52,948 nucleotides of DNA from Ruminiclostridium sp. (GCA_022792035.1 JAAWAE010000019.1:1-52948); one strand, 5' to 3'. Shown: positions 25,583 through 34,561, counted from the first letter of the stretch. A program made the numbers and translations. Notes: a model not told the origin generated them from the letters alone.

Positions 25583-26368
25583 ATGACACCGCTCTTAGAA
25601 TGGAACAACGTCACCGTGGACTTCCCCTTCACCGCCGGGAAGCCCCTGCGGGCCTTGGACGAGATGTCCTTCTCCGTGGCCCAGGGGGAGCTGGTGGCCC
25701 TGGTGGGGCCCTCCGGCTGCGGCAAGACCACCGCCCTGAACGTCCTGGCCGGTCAGCTCACCCCCCGCAGCGGCGAGGTCCGCCTGGCGGGGACCCCCAT
25801 CGAAGGGGCCCTGCCCTGCGTGGGCTACATCTCCCAAAAGGACACCCTCCTGCCCTGGCGCAGCGTCCTGGACAACGTGGCCCTGGCCATGGAACTGCGG
25901 GGCGTCCCGAAACGGCAGCGCCGGGAAAAAGCCGCCGCCCTCATGGCCCAGATGGGCCTGCGGGGCTTTGAGCACAGCTGGCCCCGGGAGCTCTCCGGGG
26001 GGATGAAAAAACGGGCCGCCATCGCCCGGGTGCTGGCGGTGGAGCCTGCCGTCCTGCTCATGGACGAGCCCTTCGCCCCCCTGGACGCCCTCACCCGGCA
26101 AAAACTCCAGGACGACATCCTGGCCCTGTGGGAGCAGACCGGCTGTACTATTTTATATGTGACCCACGACCTCACCGAGGCCATCACCCTGGCCGGGCGG
26201 GTGGCGCTGATGAGCGCCCGTCCGGGCCGGATCGTCCGGGAATATCCCATCGACCTGCCCCGGCCCCGGCGGGTGATGGACGTGAAATTCTCCCCCCATT
26301 TCGTGGAGCTGGAAGAGACCATCTGGCGGGATCTGGAACGGGAGCTGAAACGGGGGGAAGGTGTTTGA
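25583..26368 (+). CDS. ABC transporter ATPase, nitrate/sulfonate/taurine type
   Basis: 261-residue ATPase of the SsuB/TauB group. Walker A GPSGCGKTT, Q-loop ISQKDTLLPWRSV, signature LSGGMKKR, Walker B VLLMDEPFAPLD and switch His in VTHDLTEA. The start is the ATG at 25583 after AGGGGGGAG; the frame stays open upstream through the promoter. The stop overlaps the permease start (TTGA). It energises the importer with the permease and binding protein that follow. Substrate cannot be read from sequence; sulfonates, nitrate or pyrimidine precursors are candidates. Confidence 0.93.
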   Translation: MTPLLEWNNVTVDFPFTAGKPLRALDEMSFSVAQGELVALVGPSGCGKTTALNVLAGQLTPRSGEVRLAGTPIEGALPCVGYISQKDTLLPWRSVLDNVALAMELRGVPKRQRREKAAALMAQMGLRGFEHSWPRELSGGMKKRAAIARVLAVEPAVLLMDEPFAPLDALTRQKLQDDILALWEQTGCTILYVTHDLTEAITLAGRVALMSARPGRIVREYPIDLPRPRRVMDVKFSPHFVELEETIWRDLERELKRGEGV

Positions 26369-27126
26369 AAAAATTGAGTCCCGGCGTCTGGACGGCGCTG
26401 CTGCTGCTCCTGGGCATCCTGCTCTGGGAGCTGGCGGCGGCGGAGGGCCACGTCAACCCCTTCTTTTTCTCCCGCCCCTCCCTGATCTGGGCGGAGTTTC
26501 GGGCCATGGCGGACAACGGCTCCATGGCCCGTCATTTGGGGGCCACCCTCCAGGAGGCGGGTTTGGGTCTGCTCTTCGGCGCGGTGCTGGGGGCTTTGTG
26601 CGGCCTGGGGCTGGGCATGGCCCCCAAGGTCAGCCGGGCCTTGATGCCCCTGCTCACCGGCCTCAACGGCCTGCCCAAGCTGGCCCTGGGGCCTCTCATC
26701 ATCATCTGGTTCGGCCTGGGCCTGCGCTCCAAGGCCCTCATCGCGGGGCTGATGGTCTTTTTCGTCTTCGCCTTCAACCTCTACGCCGGGGTCCGGGCGG
26801 TGGAGGAAGAGCTGATCACCGCTGTGAAACTCCTGGGGGGCAAGTCCCGGCAGGTCATGGCCAAGGTGATCCTGCCCGCCTGCGTGCCCTGGCTGCTGGC
26901 CAGCCTGCGCACCAGCCTGGGCCTGTCCCTCTCCGGGGCCATCGTGGGCGAGTACCTGGGGGCCAGCCGGGGGATGGGCTGGATCATCGCCGACGCCGGG
27001 GAACGCTACGATATGGAGCGGGTCCTGTGCTGCGTGGCGGTGATCGTTGTGGTGGTGGTCCTGCTGGACGGCGTGGTGCGGCTGCTGGAGCGGCTGCTGC
27101 TGCGCTGGCGGGGTCCCCGTTCCTGA
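26365..27126 (+). CDS. ABC transporter permease, SsuC/TauC type
   Basis: 253-residue integral membrane protein with about six helices. The coupling loop EEELITAVKLLGGKSRQVMAKVILPACVP is seen as the EAA-type motif (AVKLLGGKSRQVMAKVILP). Start is TTG at 26365, overlapping the ATPase stop, with GGGGGGAAGG upstream; no ATG or GTG in frame is better placed. Second gene of the importer operon. Confidence 0.92.
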   Translation: MKKLSPGVWTALLLLLGILLWELAAAEGHVNPFFFSRPSLIWAEFRAMADNGSMARHLGATLQEAGLGLLFGAVLGALCGLGLGMAPKVSRALMPLLTGLNGLPKLALGPLIIIWFGLGLRSKALIAGLMVFFVFAFNLYAGVRAVEEELITAVKLLGGKSRQVMAKVILPACVPWLLASLRTSLGLSLSGAIVGEYLGASRGMGWIIADAGERYDMERVLCCVAVIVVVVVLLDGVVRLLERLLLRWRGPRS

Positions 27127-27198
27127 TGGTCCGCTCCTGCCGGAGGCAGGGGTTTGCCATACATCATCATTTCAAGTCATAGGAGGAAATTTGACAAA

Positions 27199-28251
27199 AT
27201 GAAGAAGAAACTGAGCCTGCTCTTAGCCCTGACCCTGTGCCTGGGCCTGCTGGGTGCCTGCGGCACGCCCGCGGAGGAACCCCCCGCCGAGAACGACGCG
27301 GAACAGACCACGGCCACGGACCTGATCCCCGTGGTCTTCACCGAACAGGTCCGGGGCTATCACTGGGCCCCCGCCTACCTGGCCGAGACCCTGGGCTACT
27401 TCGAGGAAGAGGGCATCGACGCCTCCTTCGAGACCGTCTCCGGCATGGATGCCACCGCCCCCGTCCTCTCCGGCGACGCCCAGTTCTGCCTCAAGGGCAT
27501 TGAGTCCGCCCTGATGGTCAACGAGAAGGACCAGGGGATGAAGGTGCTGGTGTCCACCACCCAGAAATACCCCTATTCCCTCATCGGCGCCAGCGAGGAC
27601 TATTCCACCCTGGAGTCCCTGAAGGACGGCACCGTGGCCGGCGGCCAGAGCGCCAACAGCGGCCCCTACTCCTTCGCCATGGCCTGCATGAACAAGGCCG
27701 GCCTGGTCCCCGACACCGACGTCACCGTCATCACCATGGCCAGCGCCGGCTATGCCGCCGCCATCGCCAATGGTGAGCTGCAGGCCGCCGTCTCCGCCAA
27801 CCCCTGGTCCGCCAAAAAGCTCCAGGACGCCGGCGGCGTGGTGATCGTGGACGGCACAGACGATGCCGTGATCTCCGAGATCATCGGCTCTGAGAGCTAC
27901 GAGCTCTTCACCATCATGGCCGCGGACAGCTATATCGAGAGCGAGGCCGAGACGGTGCAGAAGTGCGTCAACGCCATAGCGAAGGCCATGCAGTGGATGG
28001 AGAGCGCCACCCCCGAGGATATCCAAAAGAACCTCCTGCCCCTCTTCGAGGGCGCCGACGAGGAGCTGCTCTATGACGCCCAGTACGACAAGGAGCGGGG
28101 TCTGGCCAACTACAAGGGCTATCACACCGAGTCCGGCTTCCAGTCCGCCCTGACCCTGACCAAGCTGGCCGGGGGCATCAGCTCCGATCTCACCGAGGAG
28201 CAGATTTTTGACGAGAGCTTCCTGGATACCGCCTGGGAGACCTTGCAGTAA
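27199..28251 (+). CDS. ABC transporter substrate-binding lipoprotein (NMT1/SsuA-like)
   Basis: 350-residue lipoprotein with lipobox LLGAC. The mature part has the NMT1/THI5-like two-lobe pattern: GYHWAPAYLAETLGYFEEEGIDASFE shown by AETLGYFEEEGID, then VLSGDAQFCLKGIESALMVN, and NGELQAAVSANPWSAKK. ATG at 27199 after AGGAGG. Last gene of the importer operon; the hairpin at 28267-28300 follows. It delivers the solute to the permease; ligand unknown. Confidence 0.9.
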   Translation: MKKKLSLLLALTLCLGLLGACGTPAEEPPAENDAEQTTATDLIPVVFTEQVRGYHWAPAYLAETLGYFEEEGIDASFETVSGMDATAPVLSGDAQFCLKGIESALMVNEKDQGMKVLVSTTQKYPYSLIGASEDYSTLESLKDGTVAGGQSANSGPYSFAMACMNKAGLVPDTDVTVITMASAGYAAAIANGELQAAVSANPWSAKKLQDAGGVVIVDGTDDAVISEIIGSESYELFTIMAADSYIESEAETVQKCVNAIAKAMQWMESATPEDIQKNLLPLFEGADEELLYDAQYDKERGLANYKGYHTESGFQSALTLTKLAGGISSDLTEEQIFDESFLDTAWETLQ

Positions 28252-28266
28252 CCCCCAGGACGCATA

Positions 28267-28300
28267 CTCCCCCACCCGGTCTCATACCGTGGTGGGGGAG
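28267..28300 (+). terminator. Hairpin that ends the ABC operon and covers the mntP RBS
   Basis: 10-bp arms CTCCCCCACC / GGTGGGGGAG, then GGATGCTTTT. The right arm and next bases (GGGGGAGGG) are the only RBS for mntP, so read-through RNA would hide it. Confidence 0.6.
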
Positions 28301-28310
28301 GGATGCTTTT

Positions 28311-28868
28311 ATGGGAACCATTGCATTATTATTCCTGGCCGTGGGCCTGAGCATGGATGCCTTTGCCGTGTCCGTGTGCAAGGGCTTAGCCATGGGCCCT
28401 GTCTCCTGGGGCCGGGCCTGCATCCCCGGACTGTGGTTCGGGGGATTCCAGGGCCTGATGCCCCTGCTGGGCTTTTTGCTGGGGGGACGCTTTGCCGAGA
28501 CCATCACCACCGTGGACCACTGGATCGCCTTCGTGCTGCTGGCTGTCCTGGGGGTGAATATGCTCCGGGCCTCCCGGGAGGAGGCCGAGACGGCGGACGC
28601 CTCCCTGGCGTTTCGGGAGATGCTGGCCATGGCCGTGGCCACCAGCATCGACGCCCTGGCCGTGGGCATCACCTTTGCCTTTTTGGATGTGGCCATCCTG
28701 CCGGCGGCGGGGTGCATCGCGGCGGTGACCTTCCTGCTCTCCACCGCCGGGGTAAAGGCGGGGAGTTTGTTCGGCGGACGCTGCCGCGCCCAGGCCCAGG
28801 CGTTGGGCGGGTGCATCCTGATCCTGCTGGGGGGGAAGCTCCTGCTGGAGGGATTAGGCGTGCTGTAG
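28311..28868 (+). CDS. mntP: Manganese efflux pump MntP
   Basis: 185-residue membrane protein of the MntP family (two repeats of three helices). The conserved aspartates are present in both halves: GLSMDAFAVSVCKG and ATSIDALAVGITFAF, with the glycine-rich GGFQGLMPLLG between. It exports Mn(II) and protects from manganese excess. No yybP-ykoY manganese riboswitch was recognised upstream; only the hairpin at 28267-28300. It may be expressed by read-through from the ABC operon or from an unseen promoter. Confidence 0.93.
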   Translation: MGTIALLFLAVGLSMDAFAVSVCKGLAMGPVSWGRACIPGLWFGGFQGLMPLLGFLLGGRFAETITTVDHWIAFVLLAVLGVNMLRASREEAETADASLAFREMLAMAVATSIDALAVGITFAFLDVAILPAAGCIAAVTFLLSTAGVKAGSLFGGRCRAQAQALGGCILILLGGKLLLEGLGVL

Positions 28869-28887
28869 AATCATAAGGAGGATACCA

Positions 28888-29934
28888 ATGAAAAAACGAT
28901 TTGCGGCCCTGGTGCTGGGCCTTGCCCTGCTGGGGAATTTGGGCTGTCCGGCCTGGGCGGTGGAGGAGCACGAGAAGGAGAACGCCGCCGCCCTGCTCTA
29001 CAGCATGGAGCTGTTCCAGGGCATCGGGACAGACGCCTTCGGCAATCCCATCTTCGCCCTGGACAAGGCCCCCACCCGGGCCCAGAGCGTCACCATGCTG
29101 GTGCGCCTGCTGGGCGGGGAGGGGGAAGTCCTGGCCGGGGACTGGACGATGCCCTTCCAGGATGTGCCGGAGTGGGCGGCGCCCTATGTGGCCTATGCCT
29201 ATGAGAAGGGCCTGACCACCGGACGCAGCCCCACCCGCTTCGACCCCGACAGCCCCGTGGGGGCGGCGGAATATCTGAGCTTTGTGCTGCGGGCCTTGGG
29301 CTACAGCTCGGAGAAGGATTTTCAGTGGGACAGCGCCTGGACCCTCACGGACAAGCTGGGCCTGACCAAGAAGGAGTATGACGAGACCACCAGCGACTTC
29401 ACCCGGGGGGACATGGCCTGGGTCTCCTTCCGGGCCTTGGAGCAGAAGCCCAAGGGGCAGAGCAAGGCGCTGTGGCAGGTGCTGGAACTGGAGGACGTCT
29501 CCCAGGTCTGCTGGTGGCAGGAGAACGTGGAGACCTGTCAGCCGGGGCGCTTCGTCCTCTCCTTCGCCCCGGTGGAGTTTCTGGGGAAAAAGACCGCCTA
29601 CACCAAGTTTGAGGTGACCAAGGCCAGCATCAACGGCGTGGCCTGCCGCATCGAGGAGCAGTATTCCACGGCGAAGGCGGTCAAGGACCACGTTAAAGAG
29701 CGGGAGGAGGCCCTGGGGAGTCTGGACCTGGGGGAGGCGTTTGCTCTGGTCTATCTGAAGTATGACGAGGCCGCCGCGAAAGCCGCCGCCAGCCGGGAGG
29801 AGACCCTCAACGGCGTGGCGTATCCTGTGTTGACCTTCTGCCTGGAGCTCACCGGGACCCGGAAGGACGGAACGCAGGTGGAGGAAGTTGTGTATTTTGA
29901 CTATTATCTCAATGGATATGGCGGGCGGCTGTGA
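28888..29934 (+). CDS. Secreted SLH-domain protein (348 aa)
   Basis: Signal peptide ends at AWA-V (~25). Two to three degenerate SLH repeats cover ~30-190 (ALDKAPTRAQSVTMLVRLLG, FQDVPEWAAPYVAYAYEKGL, DFTRGDMAWVSFRAL). The C-terminal ~150 residues are a beta-rich domain of unknown role (FVLSFAPVEFLGKKTAYTKF to VVYFDYYLNGYGG). Likely held on the cell wall via SLH binding. 19 bp after mntP with a strong RBS (AAGGAGG); followed by a bidirectional terminator. Confidence 0.85.
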   Translation: MKKRFAALVLGLALLGNLGCPAWAVEEHEKENAAALLYSMELFQGIGTDAFGNPIFALDKAPTRAQSVTMLVRLLGGEGEVLAGDWTMPFQDVPEWAAPYVAYAYEKGLTTGRSPTRFDPDSPVGAAEYLSFVLRALGYSSEKDFQWDSAWTLTDKLGLTKKEYDETTSDFTRGDMAWVSFRALEQKPKGQSKALWQVLELEDVSQVCWWQENVETCQPGRFVLSFAPVEFLGKKTAYTKFEVTKASINGVACRIEEQYSTAKAVKDHVKEREEALGSLDLGEAFALVYLKYDEAAAKAAASREETLNGVAYPVLTFCLELTGTRKDGTQVEEVVYFDYYLNGYGGRL

Positions 29935-29957
29935 GGGTTGTCTCGTTTGGGGGAAAC

Positions 29958-29989
29958 GAATGCCCGCCGCGACGCTGCGGCGGGCATTC
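29958..29989. terminator. Bidirectional terminator after the SLH gene
   Basis: Arms GAATGCCCGCCGC / GCGGCGGGCATTC with a 6-nt loop, between convergent genes. Confidence 0.85.
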
Positions 29990-30005
29990 CTCTGCAACCA
30001 AAGCC

Positions 30006-30509
30006 TCAGCCCCCCGCCGCCTGGGGCGCGGCAGGGGCCACGCGGACCTGATCCGGCGGCACCCCCAGCATCAGCTGCACCCCGGCGCAGGCCAGAACGT
30101 GCATCGGGGCCCGGTGCCCGCCATGGGGCAGACATAGCTCCTGGCACTCCAGGCAGGACCCGCCCAGGGTCACCACCTCCCGCTGCAGGGCCAGACTGAT
30201 GGCCTCCTCCCCCAGACTGGAGAGGGTCAGGGAGTCCTTGGGGGAGATCCCATAGCTCACCGCCCACTGGGCCGGGATCTCCCCCGCCAAGGGGGACAGG
30301 CGTCCCGGTACCAGCGCCGCCCGACAGGCCGGGGGACGGATGTCCCGCTCCGCCAAGTCCGGGGAAACCACCAGAAGGTCCGCCTGCTGTTCCGGGCCCA
30401 TGCCCTGGGCGGAGCACAGGTCGATCTCCTGGCGCAGGGCCTCCGGCAGGGAGGCCGAGAGAAAACGGGACAGGGCCGGCCGGCTCTCCAAAATGCTGAC
30501 TACATACAT
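30006..30509 (-). CDS. Hypothetical protein following the SpoVK-like gene (167 aa)
   Basis: Not recognised. The start is the ATG at 30507-30509 after GGGAGGG; a frame seven codons longer lacks an RBS. Cytoplasmic, no signal peptide. It begins YVVSILESRPALSRFL, carries LLVVSPDLAERDI and ends with a C-terminal region including GGSCLECQELCLPHGG, where three cysteines are close together. It lies 55 bp downstream of the SpoVK-like ATPase on the same strand and ends at the terminator at 29958-29989, so it is probably co-transcribed with it. Confidence 0.65.
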   Translation of the reverse strand: MYVVSILESRPALSRFLSASLPEALRQEIDLCSAQGMGPEQQADLLVVSPDLAERDIRPPACRAALVPGRLSPLAGEIPAQWAVSYGISPKDSLTLSSLGEEAISLALQREVVTLGGSCLECQELCLPHGGHRAPMHVLACAGVQLMLGVPPDQVRVAPAAPQAAGG

Positions 30510-30564
30510 AGGGCGTTCCCTCCCAAACATCGTTTGCAGTCAGTATGCCCAAAGGCTTTCCATA

Positions 30565-31845
30565 TTATACAGAAAGATCCTCCGCCTCCAGGGCCATGAG
30601 CACCGCCCGGGAGGGGGTCTCCAGGGCGGCGACGCGGTCGGCCTGCCGGGTCACGGCGGTTTCAAAGAGGTTGCGGACCTCCCGGGCGTTGCCGAAACGC
30701 TCGTCCCGGGCCGCGTAGCGCGCCTGCAAAAGCGCCGCCGCGTGGTCCTGGGCCGCGGCGCTGAGGGTATAGCCGTTGGTTTGGCACAGCCCCTGAAAGA
30801 TCGCCAGCAGCGCCGCAGCGTCGTAGTCGTCAAAGATCAGATACTTGTTGAAGCGGCTCTGCAGCCCCGGGTTGCTGTGGAGGAAACGCTCCATGGGCCC
30901 CGGGTACCCCGCCGCGATGACCACCAGGTCCTGGCGGTGGTCCTCCATGGCCCGCAGGAGCACCTCGATGGCCTCCCGGCCGAAATCCTGCTCCCCCCGC
31001 TCCGGGGCCAGGGCGTAGGCCTCGTCCAGGAAGAGGACCCCGCCCAGGGCGCTGTCGATGACGGCGCGGGTTTTCAGGGCGGTCTGCCCGGTGTAGCCGG
31101 CCACCAGCCCGGCGCGGTCCACCTCCACCAGCTGCCCCTTGGACAGCACGCCGATGGCTTTGTAGAGCTTGCCGATGAGCCGGGCCACGGTGGTCTTCCC
31201 GGTGCCGGGGTTGCCCAGAAAGACCATGTGCAGGGACATAGGGGGGACAGGCAGACCTTCCGCCTCCCGCAGCCGCCGGACTTTGACGAGATTCATCAGA
31301 CTGCGCACCTCGGCCTTCACCCTGTCCAGCCCGTGCAGGGCGTCCAGCTCCGCCAGAAGCGCCTCCAGGCTGGGGGCGGAGCCTTCCGGGCCGGGGAGGC
31401 GATGTTCCGCAACCACCTCTCCCCCCTGGACCGCCGGGCGGGGGCTGGGGACTTGGTGGTCCTGGATGGGCAGGATGGCGTCCACCCGCTCCAGGATGCT
31501 CTGGCGCAGGTCCTGATATTTGGCGGCGTTCCGGGTCCCCAGCCGCTCATCCCCCCGGCGCAGGCGGGAGAGGAAGGGAGGCTCCGGCGGAGGCAGGGCG
31601 TGGTCGGTGCGGCTGACCAGATCCCAGAACAGCGCCTCTTCCTGCGGCTCGCTTTGCAGGGCATTATAATAGAGGGCGTGCTCCGGGGTCAGGATGATGC
31701 CCATGCTTTTCCAGTGGTAGAGCAGGCAGGCCCGGAGGTCTTCGTCAGGCCGAAAGTGCAGCCGCAGGCCCGGGTCGGGCAGGGCGCGGCGGAAGGCAAG
31801 GACGATTTTTCGATAGGATTCTTGGAATTCTTTGGCAGACTCCAT
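30565..31845 (-). CDS. SpoVK/CbxX-type AAA+ ATPase (426 aa)
   Basis: Residues ~160-426 are a AAA+ module of the CbxX/CfqX family that includes sporulation protein SpoVK: LHGLDRVKAEVRSLMNLV, Walker A FLGNPGTGKTT (211-218), VDRAGLVAGYTGQTALKT, Walker B LFLDEAYAL (271-279), and sensor/arginine-finger region ERFLHSNPGLQSRFN. The first ~155 residues are unique to this protein and have no fold I recognise. Start ATG at 31843-31845 after GGGAG. Promoter at 31882-31910. Assigning it a sporulation role is inference from the family. Confidence 0.82.
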   Translation of the reverse strand: MESAKEFQESYRKIVLAFRRALPDPGLRLHFRPDEDLRACLLYHWKSMGIILTPEHALYYNALQSEPQEEALFWDLVSRTDHALPPPEPPFLSRLRRGDERLGTRNAAKYQDLRQSILERVDAILPIQDHQVPSPRPAVQGGEVVAEHRLPGPEGSAPSLEALLAELDALHGLDRVKAEVRSLMNLVKVRRLREAEGLPVPPMSLHMVFLGNPGTGKTTVARLIGKLYKAIGVLSKGQLVEVDRAGLVAGYTGQTALKTRAVIDSALGGVLFLDEAYALAPERGEQDFGREAIEVLLRAMEDHRQDLVVIAAGYPGPMERFLHSNPGLQSRFNKYLIFDDYDAAALLAIFQGLCQTNGYTLSAAAQDHAAALLQARYAARDERFGNAREVRNLFETAVTRQADRVAALETPSRAVLMALEAEDLSV

Positions 31846-31881
31846 GAAAAAAGCTCCCTTCTCTGGCAGGATGTCCCTTGC

Positions 31882-31910
31882 ACTATAGCGGAAAACGGGG
31901 TTTTGGTCAA
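31882..31910 (-). promoter_or_regulatory. Promoter of the SpoVK-like gene
   Basis: Minus strand: -35 TTGACC (31905-31910), 17-bp spacer, -10 TATAGT (31882-31887). Confidence 0.7.
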
Positions 31911-31957
31911 GGTTTTGGACAGAGTTTTCCCCAAGTGAAAAAAGCGGCCTGGAAAGG

Positions 31958-31987
31958 TTGACGGATTTTGCGTGGATGTGGTACAAT
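31958..31987 (+). promoter_or_regulatory. Promoter of the zinc-ribbon/Ig-like gene
   Basis: -35 TTGACG (31958-31963), 18-bp spacer, -10 TACAAT (31982-31987). Divergent from the SpoVK-like promoter ~50 bp away. Confidence 0.65.
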
Positions 31988-32062
31988 AGCCATATTGATT
32001 ACAGAACGATTACAAGTTTGATTACAAAACAAAGACGAACGACCAAATGAGGAGGAAGCGGA

Positions 32063-34561
32063 ATGGAGAATCGAAACACCCTGCGCAGCCAGACGGTGCG
32101 ATGTACCCACTGCGGGGAATACTATTCTGTGACCTATGACTACTGCCCCTTTTGCGATGCCGGAGGCAAGGAGAGCGATAAGAAGAACAGTTCCCTGTTC
32201 AATACCCTCTTCGGCGCCACGGAGGAGGAGAAGAAGAAACGCGCCGCGGACCGCGGCCGCCGGGAGAGCGCCCGCGCCGACGAGCCGCCCCGCCGCCGCC
32301 GGGAAGGGGAGCGTTTCGCCACCGGCCGCGTCCCCTCCCCCCCGCGAGAGGAACGCCGGGAGGAGCGCCGGGAAGAACGTCCGCCCCGCCGCCGGGAAGA
32401 GCGGGAGGAGCGCAGCCGGGAGGGACGGGCAGAGCGCAGCCGGGCCCGGGAGGAACGGGAACACCGCCGGGAGCGCCGCGCCGCCCCCCACCGGGAGACC
32501 CCGGTGGACGATGATCTGCCCCGTCCGCGGAAAAAGACCAGCGAGATGACGGAGTCCGAGCGGGCCGCCAACCGCGCCGAACGGGAGGCCCGGGCCGCCC
32601 AGCGCAAGCGGGAGCGCGAGCGCGCCGCCGCCGAGGCGGAAGCCCGTGCCCGGGCCCAGCAGGCGGAGCAGGCCATCTTGGCCCAGCAGCGGCAGGTGGC
32701 CGGGGGGGAGAACATGGGTCCCGTGTTCGAGACCATGATGCCCCCGGAGAGCTTCGGCTTTGAGACGGACACCGGTACGGTCTCCGTTCCCCAGGACGCC
32801 GGGGAGTACAACACCACCCGCACCGGGATGACCTTCCGCACCATCAACATCCCCTTGAAGTCGGCCACAGGGCCGATCCCTGACGTCACGCAGCCGGAAG
32901 GGGAAGCCCAGGAAGCGGCCCCCGCCGCGCCCCAAAAACCGTCCAAACCGTCCAAACCGGCCAAGTCCGCCAAAAAAGACAAGGCATCCAAAGCCCCGAA
33001 GGCCAAGGAGCCGGAAGGGGTGCTCAGCGAGGAGGAGGCCAGCAGCTGGGCCGCTCTGCGCAGTCTGGAGGACACCGGCGGCACCGAAGTAGAGGTCACC
33101 GACGACACCTCGGCCCTGGTCCCCACCGGGAAGAAGGAACCGGAACCCTCCGTCCAAGCAGCCGGCGAAGCGCCCACCCCCCAGCCCCCCCGGGAGGAGG
33201 CGGAAGCGGTGCAGGAGGCCGTCCAGGAAGCGGTGCAGGAAGCGGTGCAGGAGGCAGAGCCGGTCCAGGCGCCGGAAAACAAACCCCAGGCGGAAACCCC
33301 GCCGGCAGCAAATCATACAGAGAAGGTGATCCCCATCCAGCCCCACGTTCAGGACACCAAGCCCATCCCCCCGGTGACGCCCACGGCGGAAGCCGCCGCG
33401 CCCGTCCAGCCAGAGGCGGAGCCTGATCCGGAACAGGATCTGGACGCCCTGCTCAACGAGATCCGGGAGATGATCGCCAACAGTCCCGTCCCGGTGCTGG
33501 AGGAGGAAGAGGAACCGGCCCCCAGCGTGGAGGAGGTTTCCGAACCTACCCTGGTCCGCACGGTGTACACCCCCGCCGCCAAAAGCGCCCCGGAGGAGCC
33601 GGCCGAAGAAGAGGACGCCACCCGGCCCTGGAAGGCCGAGGAGATCCCCCAGGCCCCCGAGGAGGCAGAGGAAGAAGAGGCCGACATCCCCGAAGACGCC
33701 GAGGACCCCGACGAGGAGCTTCTGGAGGAGCGGGACACCGCGGTGTCCGTCTCCTTCTGGCGCAAGAACAAGAAGAAGGAGACGGCGCAGCAGCCCACCC
33801 TGGAAGTGGTCTCGGATGCCCAGGAACAGCCGGAGAAGAAGAAACGCAATCCCATCCCGCTGGTCCTCTCCCTGATCGTCATTGCGGCGGCGGTGTTTAT
33901 CGTAGCCGGACGCTTCGTCCCCGCGCTGCAGAACAACCCCCTCACAAGTCTCTTCAGCCACTTCGGCCAGAGCCAGCCCGGTGAGGACACCGCCCAGACC
34001 TTTACCCTGAACCTGAAAGACCTGCTCTTCACCGAGAAGGGGAAGACAGAAACTTTGATCCCCATCTTTGCCCCCGAAGGAACAACCGCCGTGTTGGGCT
34101 GGAGTTCCAGCGACACCGCTGTTGCCGTTGTCGATGAAAATGGACTTGTGACCACCGTCGGCCCCGGCACCGCCACCATCACCGCCACCATGTCCAGCGG
34201 GGAGAGCGCCCAGTGCATCATCCGCTGCAACTGGAACGACGGCAGCCAGCCCGCCGGAGACGGCGAGGGCGAAACGCCGGAGGGCCAGGACGCCCCAGAG
34301 GGAGAGGGCGCAGACGGGGAGGCCGCAGCCCAGGGCGCAGTCGCCTTGGATGCAGAGCGCATCACCATCAGCGCCCCTGGGGACAGCAAGCAGCTCACCC
34401 TCAACGGCGCCGCCGGAGAGGTAAAATGGACCTCGGAGAGCAACACCATTGCCACGGTGGATGCCCAGGGCCTTGTGACCGCCGTAAGCGTTGGCGGAAC
34501 CACCATCACGGCCACCCATGAAAACCAGACCTATACCTGTGAGGTCCGCTGTGTCTGGTAA
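32063..34561 (+). CDS. Zinc-ribbon, charged-linker, single-TM, Ig-like repeat protein (832 aa)
   Basis: Architecture from the N-terminus: a CxxC...CxxC zinc ribbon (CTHCGEYYSVTYDYCPFC, residues 14-31); a long Arg/Glu-rich low-complexity stretch (~50-210); a Pro/Ala/Lys/Glu-rich linker with PSKPSKPAKSAKK and four VQEA repeats encoded by 12-bp units at 33209-33256; a second acidic stretch; one membrane helix at ~594-617 (PIPLVLSLIVIAAAVFIVAG); and two bacterial Ig-like (Big_2) domains at ~648-724 and ~762-832 with the hallmark WSSSDTAVAVVDENGLVT and WTSESNTIATVDAQGLVT. The ribbon and linker should be cytoplasmic, the Ig-like domains outside. No known full-length counterpart comes to mind. RBS GAGGAGG. 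Confidence 0.88.
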   Translation: MENRNTLRSQTVRCTHCGEYYSVTYDYCPFCDAGGKESDKKNSSLFNTLFGATEEEKKKRAADRGRRESARADEPPRRRREGERFATGRVPSPPREERREERREERPPRRREEREERSREGRAERSRAREEREHRRERRAAPHRETPVDDDLPRPRKKTSEMTESERAANRAEREARAAQRKRERERAAAEAEARARAQQAEQAILAQQRQVAGGENMGPVFETMMPPESFGFETDTGTVSVPQDAGEYNTTRTGMTFRTINIPLKSATGPIPDVTQPEGEAQEAAPAAPQKPSKPSKPAKSAKKDKASKAPKAKEPEGVLSEEEASSWAALRSLEDTGGTEVEVTDDTSALVPTGKKEPEPSVQAAGEAPTPQPPREEAEAVQEAVQEAVQEAVQEAEPVQAPENKPQAETPPAANHTEKVIPIQPHVQDTKPIPPVTPTAEAAAPVQPEAEPDPEQDLDALLNEIREMIANSPVPVLEEEEEPAPSVEEVSEPTLVRTVYTPAAKSAPEEPAEEEDATRPWKAEEIPQAPEEAEEEEADIPEDAEDPDEELLEERDTAVSVSFWRKNKKKETAQQPTLEVVSDAQEQPEKKKRNPIPLVLSLIVIAAAVFIVAGRFVPALQNNPLTSLFSHFGQSQPGEDTAQTFTLNLKDLLFTEKGKTETLIPIFAPEGTTAVLGWSSSDTAVAVVDENGLVTTVGPGTATITATMSSGESAQCIIRCNWNDGSQPAGDGEGETPEGQDAPEGEGADGEAAAQGAVALDAERITISAPGDSKQLTLNGAAGEVKWTSESNTIATVDAQGLVTAVSVGGTTITATHENQTYTCEVRCVW
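33209..33256 (+). repeat. Four 12-bp in-frame repeats
   Basis: GTGCAGGAGGCC-type units encoding VQEA four times in the linker of the zinc-ribbon/Ig-like protein. Confidence 0.8.

Noticed and set aside
28252-28310. yybP-ykoY manganese riboswitch before mntP
   Set aside because: Only ~60 bp is available and a single hairpin is seen; the riboswitch core is not recognisable.
31907-34519. 870-codon open frame on the minus strand opposite the zinc-ribbon/Ig-like gene
   Set aside because: Glycine/leucine-rich shadow of a high-GC gene; no RBS, no domain; the plus-strand frame has a zinc ribbon, TM helix and Ig domains.
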